DNA of 22,970 nucleotides from Lenisia limosa (Eukaryota; Breviatea): contig LPNZ01004387.1 in assembly GCA_001655205.1 (NCBI GenBank), positions 1-22,970 on the forward strand. Reading direction: 5' to 3'. The notes below the pieces were generated by a model that was not told the DNA's origin, did not search any database, and saw nothing but the letters and a program-made list of their open reading frames with translations. This document shows, one piece after another, positions 1 through 10,020 of this stretch. How positions within the stretch are numbered: the stretch's first letter is position 1; every line of letters begins with the position of its first letter. Made by a program: the position numbers and the translations under genes.

Positions 1-60
1 CTCACACACTCACACACACTCTCTCTCCCTCCCTCTCCCTCTCTCCTCCCCTCTTTCTCA
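1..60. repeat. CA/CT-rich simple sequence
   Basis: The window opens with a low-complexity pyrimidine tract made of CACA and CTCTCC units. It carries no open coding frame of interest and lies in what would be an intron or flank of gene L. Confidence 0.8.
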
Positions 61-108
61 CCTACTCCAAACCCCCATATCTATGCATAACGCATTACCC
101 CCCAATAC

Positions 109-2175
109 CCGTATCGGTCTGAAGACCTTGCACCCAGCTGCCCTCCTGGATTTTCACGGCACCCTTAAATCGCGCATCCAGGCTGTGCTTGATCTTCGAG
201 ATCGTAATGGAGTAAATCTGAAAATGGTTAGAAATGGTGTTAATGAAACAGATAGAAATAGAGATAAAGGAGATAATGGAGATAATGGAGATAATGGAGA
301 TAATGGAGATAATGGAGATAATGGAGATAATAAGAAAATGGAGACGAAGATAATGGAGAATAGAAACGTTGGAAGATAATGGACAACGTGAAATATGTCA
401 ATTGCGTATTCCTATGCTTAATTTTCGGGTAAATCTGACAATAGTTAGAAATGTTGGGCGATGAAAAGCGAGTAAATCTGACAAAGGAGATGAAAGATGA
501 TGCGTGAAGGAGTGAAACTTACAGTATTAGATGGTGAGTAAACATTCTTTTTTGGGACCGCAGGGAAACTTCAGTGATACCTTATACCCTACCCCACATT
601 CCCGCCTCATATCACTTTCACCACCTCCCTCCCACCAACATAGTTTTCGAAGATTTAACGAGAAATTCAGTCTTTTTTTGAACCGAAGTGAAACCTTACC
701 ATCCGCCCACCGAAAGTTCACCAACACCAGCAATGACCATCCGCCCACAGAAAGTTCACCAACACCAGCAATGACGAGTTCGTTGCGCTCGGTATTGACC
801 GCAAGATCGGTGACAATGGAGTAGTCCACATTGAGCAAGCCCGTTTGCTCCAGACGATGGTTGAGTACCTGGCAGGGGGTAATGGGGGGATGGAAGAAAA
901 TTTCGATGTAGAATATTGACGAAAAAAAAAAGGGGTGACTACAGTTTCAGGCCGACGCCGTCCACACCATATCACTTATCAATCCTGGCAAATCGTACAC
1001 ACTCTGTTGTTCTATTCCCAGATTTTTTTTTATATAATATTATAAATATGATAGGTAATATCATATGCCTTTTTTTTTGAAAAACACTGACATTATNNNN
1101 NNNNNNNNNNNNNNNNNNNNNNNNNNNNNNNNNNNNNNNNNNNNNNNNNNNNNNNNNNNNNNNNNNNNNNNNNNNNNNNNNNNNNNNNNNNNNNNNNNNN
1201 NNNNNNNNNNNNNNNNNNNNNNNNNNNNNNNNNNNNNNNNNNNNNNNTGTTTTTTTAAAAAAAAACATTTCCCACATACTCGAATGGTGGAATCTGAACA
1301 CGCGGCAAAATAAACCTGGGGGGGTTAAACCCACATTCCAGAATCAAAATAGTAGGAAAAATCAAGATATTTTTCGGAAGGACCCAAAAATGATCAACTC
1401 ATTGAAATCCTCGATAAATATTGATATTTATATTAATGATATGATATGATACTATATCATTTACCACCACCACCTCAGAAAATACCCCAAACACACACAC
1501 CTGGTACAGCTGGACGTATATGAGGGCCGACACCCCCGCCAGTCCTCGCGTCAGGACCGGACTGAAGGGCCGGGCCGTGTTGTTGCCTCCAAGGAAGGAC
1601 GCGTCAACTTGGTGCACCGATAGCTCTGGGGGGTTATACATATACTGAAGAATAATATTGGCGTTAAGGTTCTAGTCACGAACCGAATAATCTTAAACTC
1701 CAAACAAACGAAAAACAAAAAAAAACAAGACTAACAAACACGAGTACCAACGCTAAAACAAGACAAAAGCCAGATGACAAAAACACAAAAACAAGCCCGA
1801 GCCAGCCTTTGGAAGAATCCCACCACCGCTCGATCACCCAAACGAAGGACATTGAAAACCATCACTCAATGAACCAGAAGAACAAAGACAAACAATTTGT
1901 GTTGTCATGTTTCTATGGGCGAGAGGAAGATCGATCGTAGTCCTCGAACAGTTTCAGCTCAAAAAAGCCACCTCAAATTATCCCAATCAAACCCTTTTCG
2001 TTGTAGAACACCACTTGATCAAGGCTGCGATTGTAAACCAAACGGGAGCCCTTGGTAGGGAGGGGGATCGTGGAAACATGCTACACGGCGTTACCCTCGC
2101 CAAAAAGCGTTTCTATCATACCTGAAATCCAAACGGCAATGTGGCACCGCTGGGGGCGGCATCATCGTCTTCCAT
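109..2175 (-). CDS. Gene L: partial multi-exon gene of unknown function, truncated by the window start
   Basis: I do not recognise the product. Five exons are proposed: 2175-2122 (start ATG, acidic start MEDDDAAPSG), 2050-2015, 1644-1501, 868-764 and 217-109. Each begins after AG and ends before GT. Phase is 0 at the first four junctions, and one base is left over at 109, so the gene continues off the left edge. The 1644-1501 exon (48 codons, from YMYNPPELSVHQ to LIYVQLYQ) and the 217-109 exon (SITISKIKHSLDARFKGAVK) look the most protein-like. The 2050-2015 exon is weak: reading past it meets a TGA, so its donor is inferred. No signal peptide or known motif is visible. A 151-N gap (1097-1247) lies in the intron before the 868-764 exon and could hide another exon. 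Start and strand rest on phase agreement only. Confidence 0.55.
269..331. repeat. Nine-base tandem repeat (GGAGATAAT)x7
   Basis: Seven perfect copies of the 9-bp unit run through this stretch, with degenerate copies on both sides. The plus frame reads as a Gly-Asp-Asn repeat, but no splice context supports coding. It lies between two minus-strand exons of gene L, so it is most simply an intronic minisatellite. Confidence 0.9.
640..696. mobile_element. Half copy of MITE family 1
   Basis: It carries the family core (a TTTAACGAG variant of TTTATCGAG), then CAGTCTTTTTTTGAACCG, then a terminal repeat ending GAAACCTTA. Only one terminal repeat is evident, so the copy is truncated or decayed. It abuts the tandem duplication at 698-773. 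Confidence 0.5.
698..773. repeat. 38-bp tandem duplication at an exon end of gene L
   Basis: Two copies, 698-735 and 736-773, differ at one base. The right copy overlaps the last ten bases of the proposed 868-764 exon and its GTTGGT donor at 763. The left copy repeats both, 38 bases further into the intron. A period of 38 means that using the distal donor would shift the frame. Confidence 0.9.
1097..1247. other. Assembly gap (151 N)
   Basis: A run of N flanked by T-rich sequence on the left and by a near-palindromic T/A block on the right. It falls in the intron between the 1644-1501 and 868-764 exons of gene L. Confidence 0.99.
1645..1760 (-). repeat. Intronic block shared in inverted orientation with 21641-21751
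   Basis: Read on the minus strand, this stretch ends GCCAATATTATTCTTCAG at an exon acceptor. About 105 bases of it match the plus strand at 21641-21751 by eye at roughly 85 percent, including GATTATTCGGTTCGTGA. In both places the block lies in an intron just upstream of an exon or an N gap. Confidence 0.7.
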
Positions 2176-3245
2176 AACGATGGTCACCGCCAGGAGTCGC
2201 GTTTACGTCTATTCCTTCATTCACAATAATCAAAATTTTGATACAAAAGCAATCTCTTATAAAAATTAAGCACCTGGCTTCGAATTTGTGCAAATTCCAC
2301 AGGTTATATACTTTGGACCAGTGCATTTATATATTGATGACTCCTAGCCATTCATAGGGCCAAAAATAAATTGAATGTTTTATATTGCTATTAATATTGT
2401 AATACAAGAAAGGAAAGAGTCTCAGTTAACTCTGGCATAAGAACCAGATAGTTCATTTCGCGAATCGGTTTGCTATCCCCGTAAAATTATTGTATAACAA
2501 TTTGATAACGAATACCGAAGGAATTTTACACTTTCAGAACGAAACCCGAAGGGAACCTTTCAAGACTATCACTTTTAAGGGCTTTGAGGCCACTACTGTC
2601 CAACTTTGACAGAACCCTTTGAAAGTGGATCTCTTCCAAGCCCTTTGGCGCTCTTTCTTTCAATTTCGTTCGCCTGTGGGCTATTTAGGAGTAATACACC
2701 GCTTCCCAACCAAATTCTCGCGGTTTAAACACTTCTCATGTTCTCAATTTTCATTTGAAATTGCACTCTGGATTATTTTCGCATTCAATGTCGCTTTTTG
2801 AGCACTGCACGGCCGGGAAGGCCCCTTAAATTCCCAACTACTGTTGTTTTTCACGATTCATCGCTCTATTTCGAGATAATCTTTCAAGGTGAAGCTGAAT
2901 GAGACCGGCAAGAGCGGCAAGAGGCGCAAAGGGAAGTTGCTGACAGGTTTGATTAGGTGATGGTCAAAAAGTTTGATGATTAGTTTTGTCGATTCCGACG
3001 TTTAACGTCAATTCTTCTTTGTTCCTCTCGTTTTTCTTCTTATTCAAGTACTTCAGGCTCGTGGAGAGGCGGCGGAAACCATGTGCCCTTCTAGCCTCAT
3101 CGTCTCTTTCTTGAGGAAAGGTTAGGAAATAGGGGAATTCAAGTTGACAATGACGATTATAACACTGTACCACGTCTGAAATGACAGGAAGACCGATAGT
3201 GACTTTGGTGAAGCTTGAGATCAGGATTTGACACGTAGATTGAAG
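2176..3245. promoter_or_regulatory. Intergenic region between divergent genes L and P
   Basis: About 1.07 kb separates the two proposed start codons, which point away from each other, so both promoters should lie here. I see no clear TATA box or initiator. Two stretches could be upstream exons of P. One is 2887-2949, a Lys/Arg-rich frame. The other is 3057-3120, an ATG at 3081 whose phase would join P through an acceptor at 3219. Neither is strong. Confidence 0.4.
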
Positions 3246-6200
3246 ATGAATGACGAGAAGCCGTCAAATCCCTACCAGCGGCAATATCCGGGCGCTTTCA
3301 AGCGGAAGGGGCGATGGACATACCAACAAGGCAGCATCTCGAATGACACCTTTTCTTTTGCTGTTCTTGGAGTTGGCTGGGAGGCAGACAACACCAATCG
3401 AAGATCAAAACTGACTTCGTGAATTTGGGGAACATGACTATTTTTCCAATTTTGGCTTGTTTTCTTGAAATTGACTCTGACTCGCTTCTTTAGGTTGATT
3501 TGAACGTGTCAGACCATGTTTCACCCGAAATGATGAAGATGATGTACGGCAGCGACGGTTCTGAAAACTTCGCCCCGAAGCAAATGAAGGTAGGAACATT
3601 GGTAATGAGATGACAAATTCTTACGTCACAAACCGCAAAACTCTCACATTCACCAAATTCACATTTTGGTTTTCTATCCTTTTAACTCAGTCTAGCCTGA
3701 CAGACTCACTGGTGATCGCGTAATTGACCGAAAACGACTCAAAAGAAGCGCCATATTCCAACCCGCGGAAGAGGAGGAAGAAGACTGGCGGTACTTCACG
3801 CCCCAAACTGACGGTATGATGGGACTACTCGGGCCTCATGAATGCAGGTGGCGCTTTTTCACAGATTTACTGTTACACTTTGAAATTGAATTCCATTTTG
3901 CCCCGATGTACCCTCTTTTGTTGTCATTTCAACTCAAAAGTGTCATTTTGACAGCAACAGCAAAGTCATAACCGCATTAACCAAACCCATGCACAACCTA
4001 TCTGTTTTCTTCATCCGTGCTTTTCTTCAGTAAAACTACAAAAAGCCATGACAATAAGGAATCTGTTCCATTAATTGAAACAATTAATTTCACGGAATTA
4101 CATCGTTCTCACCAGTTCAGAAGTACTGAAGCGAATCTCAAGCTCTCAAGACACATTGTCATCAGAAGAGGATATGCCGAAAATGAAGATCGAACGGATT
4201 ACTACGCCGCCACCTGCCTGTAGACAGCTGTCAACTCCTTTCAGTGCTCCGGATGTTATTTCCAATGAGCATTCTGGATTTGTTGAAGGTGGAGGGGTGG
4301 ACAAGTCCCGAAGTGTTGTTTAAGACACTCTGAATTGAATAGAATGCTACACATGACTGAGTAAAAATATCAATACAAATAGAGGATTTATGATCCAACA
4401 AGAAACGAACGTGTAGTTCTATCATCAACACCAGCTTATCACATCAGGTATCGATTTGCCGAGCCCAACAGTTTCATGCACTACACCAATCAGCTCTCCA
4501 TTCGAGTTCAACACCACGTGCCTGTCCTCGCGACCCCCTAAGTTTCAAGGAGCAATTGAGCGACCTTCTTCTACTCCCCTCCGTCCCCAAGGTTGGCCTG
4601 GATCACAACTGCTTAAATATGCCAAATGAGGAACCTGCCAAATAAGGTAGTTACCATATATGGAAGCTACCATATGTGGAAGTTGCCGAATAAGGAAGTT
4701 ACCATATATGGAAGTTTCCAAATATGGAAGTTACCTTATATGGAAGTTCCCTCCTCACTCGTTTTCACCCCCCCCCCAGACCCGGTCGGCTTTACTGCTG
4801 AGAAGGCGAAGTCTCTCCCAGTCCAGCCGAATTCGTCTTTTATCGGGTTCAAGAACAGCGGCTCGGTTACCTTCGATGACGGCCTCAAAATCCCGACTCT
4901 CCGGAGGTCCTGGGTACAGGTGGGAGGGATGGGGGGTATTGGTGGTATTACAAATTGGGCAGAGGGGTAATGTTCTTCGAAAATTGAAACTAAGCACTAA
5001 GGAATTCACCACACCGATCCAGAAAATGACTGAATTTCGATAAATAGTCCTATTTTGATTGTTTACCAATCTTTTTTGCTTGAAGAGCCCAAATGATACC
5101 TGACATGGCCATATTCGACACAAATATTACCAAAACTGAACTTGCCTCTGTAAATGTACTAAATAGACCTGTGAGTCAAAAAAAATTTACCATAACAGGA
5201 CCATATTGTCTGTCAATTAACTTACCATATCAGGAATTGTCGCTCACGTCAGGAGTCAAGAAAATGATCGAAGCGATCCACAACTCCCTGCCGCCGCCAG
5301 TGACAGACTATTCCGATCGAAATGAGGTTCAGGTGGGTGATTATCATTACAAGTCACCTTCTTTTACTCGATTCCCCCCGATATGGGGTATGGATGGATA
5401 TTTCTGGAAGTAAGGGTGGGTACTGCGGGTCGGACAAGGTTATTTTCGATAAACCCGATAAATCTTTGATAAACCCTCGATCAATCCTTGAGCGAATTAT
5501 TCTCAAATTATCCAATAATTTCTCTATAACTCCATAAATCCAAGCAGTTTCTCTCTCCATCTTTAACAAGCCATCTCTCTCCACCAACACTCTCTATCAA
5601 CTTGTGTTTCTAGCCAACAGAGTTAATTATGGGCTTTTTGTTCATAAATTGTCCTTTTTTTTCTTCATCTTATCCCCTAACAGGTGGTGAATATGTTCAA
5701 CGAACAAGATCTCTTCGTCCTCCCTCTGCCCTTCGTTATCAAGGAAGAACAACTCAAAATCATGTCGGACGTACCACAGAGCAGCGATACCTTGGAAAAC
5801 AGAATTATACTTGGTGGGAGTGGTGGTGGGTAAGCAGTTTTACTTGAGGTGGTAGACCCATCGGGGCATATGGACACGCGGGGTGAAGAACACATTTATC
5901 CTCGGTCATTAGTGAGGAGAGTGAAGGGATGATATGCTTGCATTCTTGATTGTGATAAAATATGATATTTCTCCTTCTCCCACCTCATCGTTTGCCCCCT
6001 TCTCTATTGCAAAATATTCACATATCATTTCACCCATTACCCATTAATTGTCATCAATCATCCCCGTAAATAGTTTACCCCCATGAAATTTCAGAGTACA
6101 CGCGGCTCCGTTTCTTCCAAAGCGGAGCCCTCACCGAGAAAATAATCATGCGCATGATGCGCCAGCGCGAAGGTTGCGAGAGCCTGCTAGCACCTGACGG

Positions 6201-7312
6201 CCACAATCTCATTGTCAAAGAAATGCCAAATGTAGCCGCCCCGGACAATACGCTGCATATGGCTAAGTCTTGGGGGCATAGTGGATATATGGCCAAGTTA
6301 AGGGTAGTTTACTGTTTGGAACCTGTATTATTCATTCTCTGTAACATCATCGAAATTCAATTCACGTTATTTCAGGGTGCTCAATGGGTTTCCAGACTAC
6401 TCTCCAAACTTCATCAAGAGCAAAACCGTAAGGTACGCTTGAGGCTTCACTTTGTTACGAAATAATCAGTAAACAATCAAAATATTTCGGTGTTTTATCG
6501 AAAAATTCTGTAATTTCTGGAACGGAGATAACGATGGAACTGTATTAGGGTCTCATAGTAATTTCAGGTCATTTCCACAATTTCATCATTTTCATCGATT
6601 TCTAAATTATGTTTTCTTAAACCATAACTCCTTTCGTTGAGTTCCTCCATTTGTCATCAGAACATTTTCACCAGCTTTATCTTCCCATTTCGTTTCACCC
6701 GTTTTAGCGAGTATCTCCGGGCTCGGGCCCTCCCAGCCGGCTTTGTGGCTCTCCCACCACCAACTACAACTGCTGAAATAAAGGTGGGTACCGGTGTGAA
6801 TTAGTAGGGGTACTTGGGTACTTGGCTATAATAGGAATACCTGGGAATAATAGCGGGTGTCAAGGGTACTCGAGTTGGTAAGGTGGTAAGGTGGATTAAT
6901 GGGAATGCTTGACTAAAGCAGTATTCGTTTCAAATTTATGTCAAAAATTGACTTGTCATAGTTAGTTCTGATCTCCTTTCCTAAGATTTACCTGGGCTCT
7001 GGACAGTTCAATTATAAAATTTTGAAATTGAAAATTGGAATTGATTTTGAAGTTAATAGATTTTTAAAAAAATTGAAATGTGACATGGGCACGAGAACGC
7101 CATTATAAACTTCTCACTTTTGAAAATAAAAACTCGTTTCTTGGAAATATTTACGAATTTAGGCTGAGAGGCACTTTCTAGGCCCCGATCCTCCTGGCAG
7201 AAAAGTGGGTGAGGTCAAAGTTCTTTTAACAAAAACTCAACAAAGGAAATTGTTTCTCCAACTTCCAAATATATTTGAACGCCACCCTTCAAATAACATA
7301 AATACTCCATAA
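3246..7312 (+). CDS. Gene P: 12-exon gene for a Ser/Pro-rich protein of unknown function
   Basis: I do not recognise the family. Exons: 3246-3371, 3494-3589, 3696-3813, 4121-4288, 4448-4591, 4780-4919, 5234-5332, 5684-5825, 6095-6296, 6376-6432, 6708-6783 and 7163-7312 (stop TAA). The sum is 1,518 nt, exactly 506 codons (505 aa), and phase holds at all eleven junctions; this is the main evidence. The N-terminal part is basic and aromatic (YPGAFKRKGRW), followed by an acidic run (AEEEEEDW) and Ser/Pro/Thr-rich, probably disordered stretches. The C-terminal half looks more folded: FFQSGALTEKIIMRMMRQ, then GFPDYSPNFIKSKTV, then KVLLTKTQQRKLFLQLPNIF. No signal peptide or membrane segment is visible, so it is likely intracellular. 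The ATG at 3246 follows an in-frame TGA at 3216-3218, but upstream exons remain possible. A stop at 4321-4323 would end an alternative form that retains the intron after exon 4. Confidence 0.8.
4621..4748. repeat. 16-bp minisatellite of CArG-box-like units (x8)
   Basis: Eight consecutive 16-base units of the type ACCATATATGGAAGTT fill this part of the intron between exons 5 and 6 of gene P. Four distinct cores, CCATATATGG, CCAAATATGG, CCTTATATGG and CCAAATAAGG, fit CC(A/T)6GG, the CArG box bound by SRF-type MADS factors. The other units differ from it by one base. Binding is inferred only from this match. Confidence 0.8.
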
Positions 7313-8377
7313 TGCAATCATTGAACATAAACCCACTATGATCACACGATACACGAGCGACTCACAAGTAACTTACAAAAAACTACAACTTGAATAACTT
7401 GTTTTCACATTATTCATGAGAATCCTCAAAAAATATGAACATTGTCACATTCTTCATGAGAATACTTAAATTAGAATATTATCAAAGAACTGATATTTTC
7501 ATGATAACACATTCTTTGAACTGTCTTCAAACTACACATCAGCAACATTGTCAAATAATATATCATAGTTCAAATTTCAGAATTTCAAATTACACATTTT
7601 CAAATTACACATTTCGAAAAGCAGATCAGAATTGTCATCAAATAACACATTTTAGAAGTGTCCATGGCAAGACCCCCGTCTACGCTTCATTGTCATGATT
7701 CCCTCCCTCCTTCCTTTCGAAGTCCGAATAGTCCCTCCTCAAGGTACCGATATTTGGACCCCCGAAGAGCCGATAAAGTTTGTGGGGGTACCCGGTTATA
7801 ATTGGGGTACCTGTTTGTAACAGGGGCAGCTGGTAGTATATGGATACTATAAACTACTTTCACCATTCATCAGAATCGCACTGATATGAGTTTTTAACAA
7901 GAAATAATAGGATTCTCATATGTAAGTAATTATAAAACAAAGACATAGGGATACCATAAACACAAATTACCATGCTCTGTATTCTGAGACAAATTCTCAC
8001 TCACCCAGGCGGTACCGCGACATCATAATTAATCCCCAGTGGATGGATTGCTTATTAGGCATCCGCTGGAGCGATGGTGCAAACGACTGTTCGTTCCCTA
8101 GGGCTTCTCGCTAGATATTAGGACGTTTTTGTGTATATTATTTCTCAAGGTCTTTTTGTGTAGTATTGTATCGTTTCTATTTTGCTTCTTAGTAGCTTTT
8201 TGTTGATGTTTCTCGACTTCTCCTTTTTCCCCTATCTATTTATTTATTTAAAGGACTTTTCAATCGGGGGGAAATATTTCCACAATGTTGCTGACTAAGA
8301 TCACAATTTGCACTATTTCAAATGTTGTATGATGATTAAGTAAAATGCATGAGAAGAGAGATCCATAACAGAGAGAT
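7313..8377. other. Intergenic region between convergent genes P and M
   Basis: The 3' ends of P and M face each other across about 1.06 kb. There are loosely repeated CACATT-CATGAGAAT segments near 7400-7475, CAAATTACACATTT repeats near 7580-7610 and GGGGTACC-rich repeats near 7780-7830. No further coding exon is supported. Confidence 0.6.
8239..8248 (-). terminator. Likely polyadenylation signals of gene M
   Basis: On the minus strand two overlapping AATAAA hexamers occur about 130 nt after the TAA stop at 8378-8380. This distance is normal for a eukaryotic 3' UTR, but the cleavage site itself cannot be seen. Confidence 0.5.
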
Positions 8378-10020
8378 TTACATGTGCCCCTTGCCGCCGC
8401 AGTTAGGGCATGTAATGTAATCCTAGATTGATAAAATGGTTAATGAAAGCCCCTTAGCAAAGCGGCCAGAATAATAATGTAATAGCGGACAATTGTATAT
8501 GTGAAGAAACAAGAAAATTGAAAAAACAGACAGTGAAACGAATTGTTGTCAATATGATGCAATTGCTTACGCTGTGACCGTCATAAACTACGCCAGTTCC
8601 ACGACATGTTGGACACTATATTGTTCAAATTATGACAATTAAAAATCAGTTAACATAATGGTATTTCAAAGTAAAGGAGAATGAATGGCGTTACATATAA
8701 TATGGTAGTATGTTTGTAATGTTAATAAGGTGAGAAAGCCATTGCAGAACATTACAATTACCAAAAATCAATATACAAAGAATATACTAATATGATATGT
8801 AGTTATCATATGTATAATACATGTATTAACTTTCTGATATGTATTGAGGGATTACCAAAACAATGCTGATTAACATTAAAAGCTATATGATATAGTCTAG
8901 CACTTCCCTACGGTCCCAAAAAAGACCGAATTTCTCGATAAATTCTCGATAAATATCACTATTCTACCTATCTTTTTTGGATCGTAGGGACGCCCTATTA
9001 TCATATTGTGTTTTGAAAGAGTATTATATTACATCCATGAGGTATGAAAACAAAACAAAACACCACTTACTACTGGGGTTCCCTGAGGAAGATAACTTTG
9101 TCCTCCGCATCCAGAGCAGATTTCACGAGGCCCATCAAATGCTAAATCTGGTAAAGAGAATAAATGTTGTATTCTGCCATATTGTTAGTAAATAGCTTGT
9201 TAAAGCTGTCCACACCATCGTTAAATGTATATATATACATGTAATATATAGTATTTGATCGAGGTTGTCCAGATAATAATGTAATTTTCTCGTAATCCCC
9301 GATCAACTTTTCTTTGTCCAGCCTTTTCCTTTGCATTTGTAACAGTTAATTGTGTCTGAAGGCACCTGCCCCAGTCCCTCTGTAAACATAAGAGGATGGA
9401 AGGTGAAACTAATCAAAAAGTTTAAGGTGTAATAAGTATAGGATAGAAACCGTTTTTCTTACCGCATGCATGGCAAGTTACGTAGGAATGGCACGGAAAA
9501 GAGTCGTCGCTACATACCTTTCCTGAAAATGTTAACCTAAATGACAAAGATGTGACCAAAATGATATTGTGACATTCTCAGATTCATTTGTTGAGAGCAG
9601 GTAGACAATTCATAAATAATTACTTTTTTTATGACATTCCATGGAGTTGTCTATGGATTTCAATATCCACAACCTCATCCATAATTGTCCAAAAATAGTC
9701 GCAAAACTGTCATTTTGTATTTTTGCATCCCCTTTCATATTGTATAACACCACCATGTAGTCATACCAAAAGCCAAATCCCTGCCAATGGAAGCGTCTAT
9801 GAAGATACTCTGTCAAGCAAAGCCACCGCACCATTGTAATCACCGGTGTTGTTAAGAGATGAACCAACCTGCTCCTTACTTCTAGTGCTATTGTTTTTGA
9901 AGGGATATGTTTATATTGGCTAATGCTGTCCAGGCTAATTTGCGCTTTTCCATTTCCTTCACACCTTTTCCGTTGCAAGCAGTACAGAGTCGACCAACAT
10001 CACAGGTTGGCCCCGCCCAT
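8378..10020 (-). other. Gene M exons 23-28: C-terminal DnaJ-like CXXCXGXG domain
   Basis: Exons: 10020-9965, 9522-9463, 9379-9308, 9141-9071, 8615-8571, 8422-8378. Six motifs occur: CTACNGKG (aa 601), CHACEGLG (624), CYKCKGKG (640), CSGCGGQS (660), CPTCRGTG (676) and CPNCGGKG (695), with TAA two codons after the last. In DnaJ/Hsp40, four such motifs bind two zinc ions, so six could bind three. No J domain is present, so it is not a DnaJ protein. In a secreted protein the cysteines may form disulfides rather than bind zinc. The donor of 9379-9308 (GTTGAT) is inferred from phase. Confidence 0.85.

Noticed and set aside
83-379. Plus-strand ORF with a Gly-Asp-Asn repeat
   Set aside because: The repeat comes from a 9-bp minisatellite that is open in several frames, and the 5' part is the complement of a better-supported minus exon (217-109).
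1248-1270. Hairpin at the edge of the N gap as a biological terminator
   Set aside because: It is a simple T/A homopolymer pair next to an assembly gap and is more likely the reason the assembly broke.
4289-4323. End of a separate short gene (stop TAA at 4321-4323) ahead of gene P's later exons
   Set aside because: A donor at 4289 joins in phase to 4448 and then through seven more exons, and the complete sum is divisible by three. It is kept only as a possible intron-retention form.
268-4748. CRISPR-like arrays
   Set aside because: The tandem repeats at 269-331, 698-773 and 4621-4748 have no unique spacers, and the window is eukaryotic.
4755-4919. Minus-strand ORF with a plausible charged sequence across exon 6 of gene P
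   Set aside because: The plus exon has both splice sites and matching phase on each side, whereas the minus frame lacks supporting neighbours.
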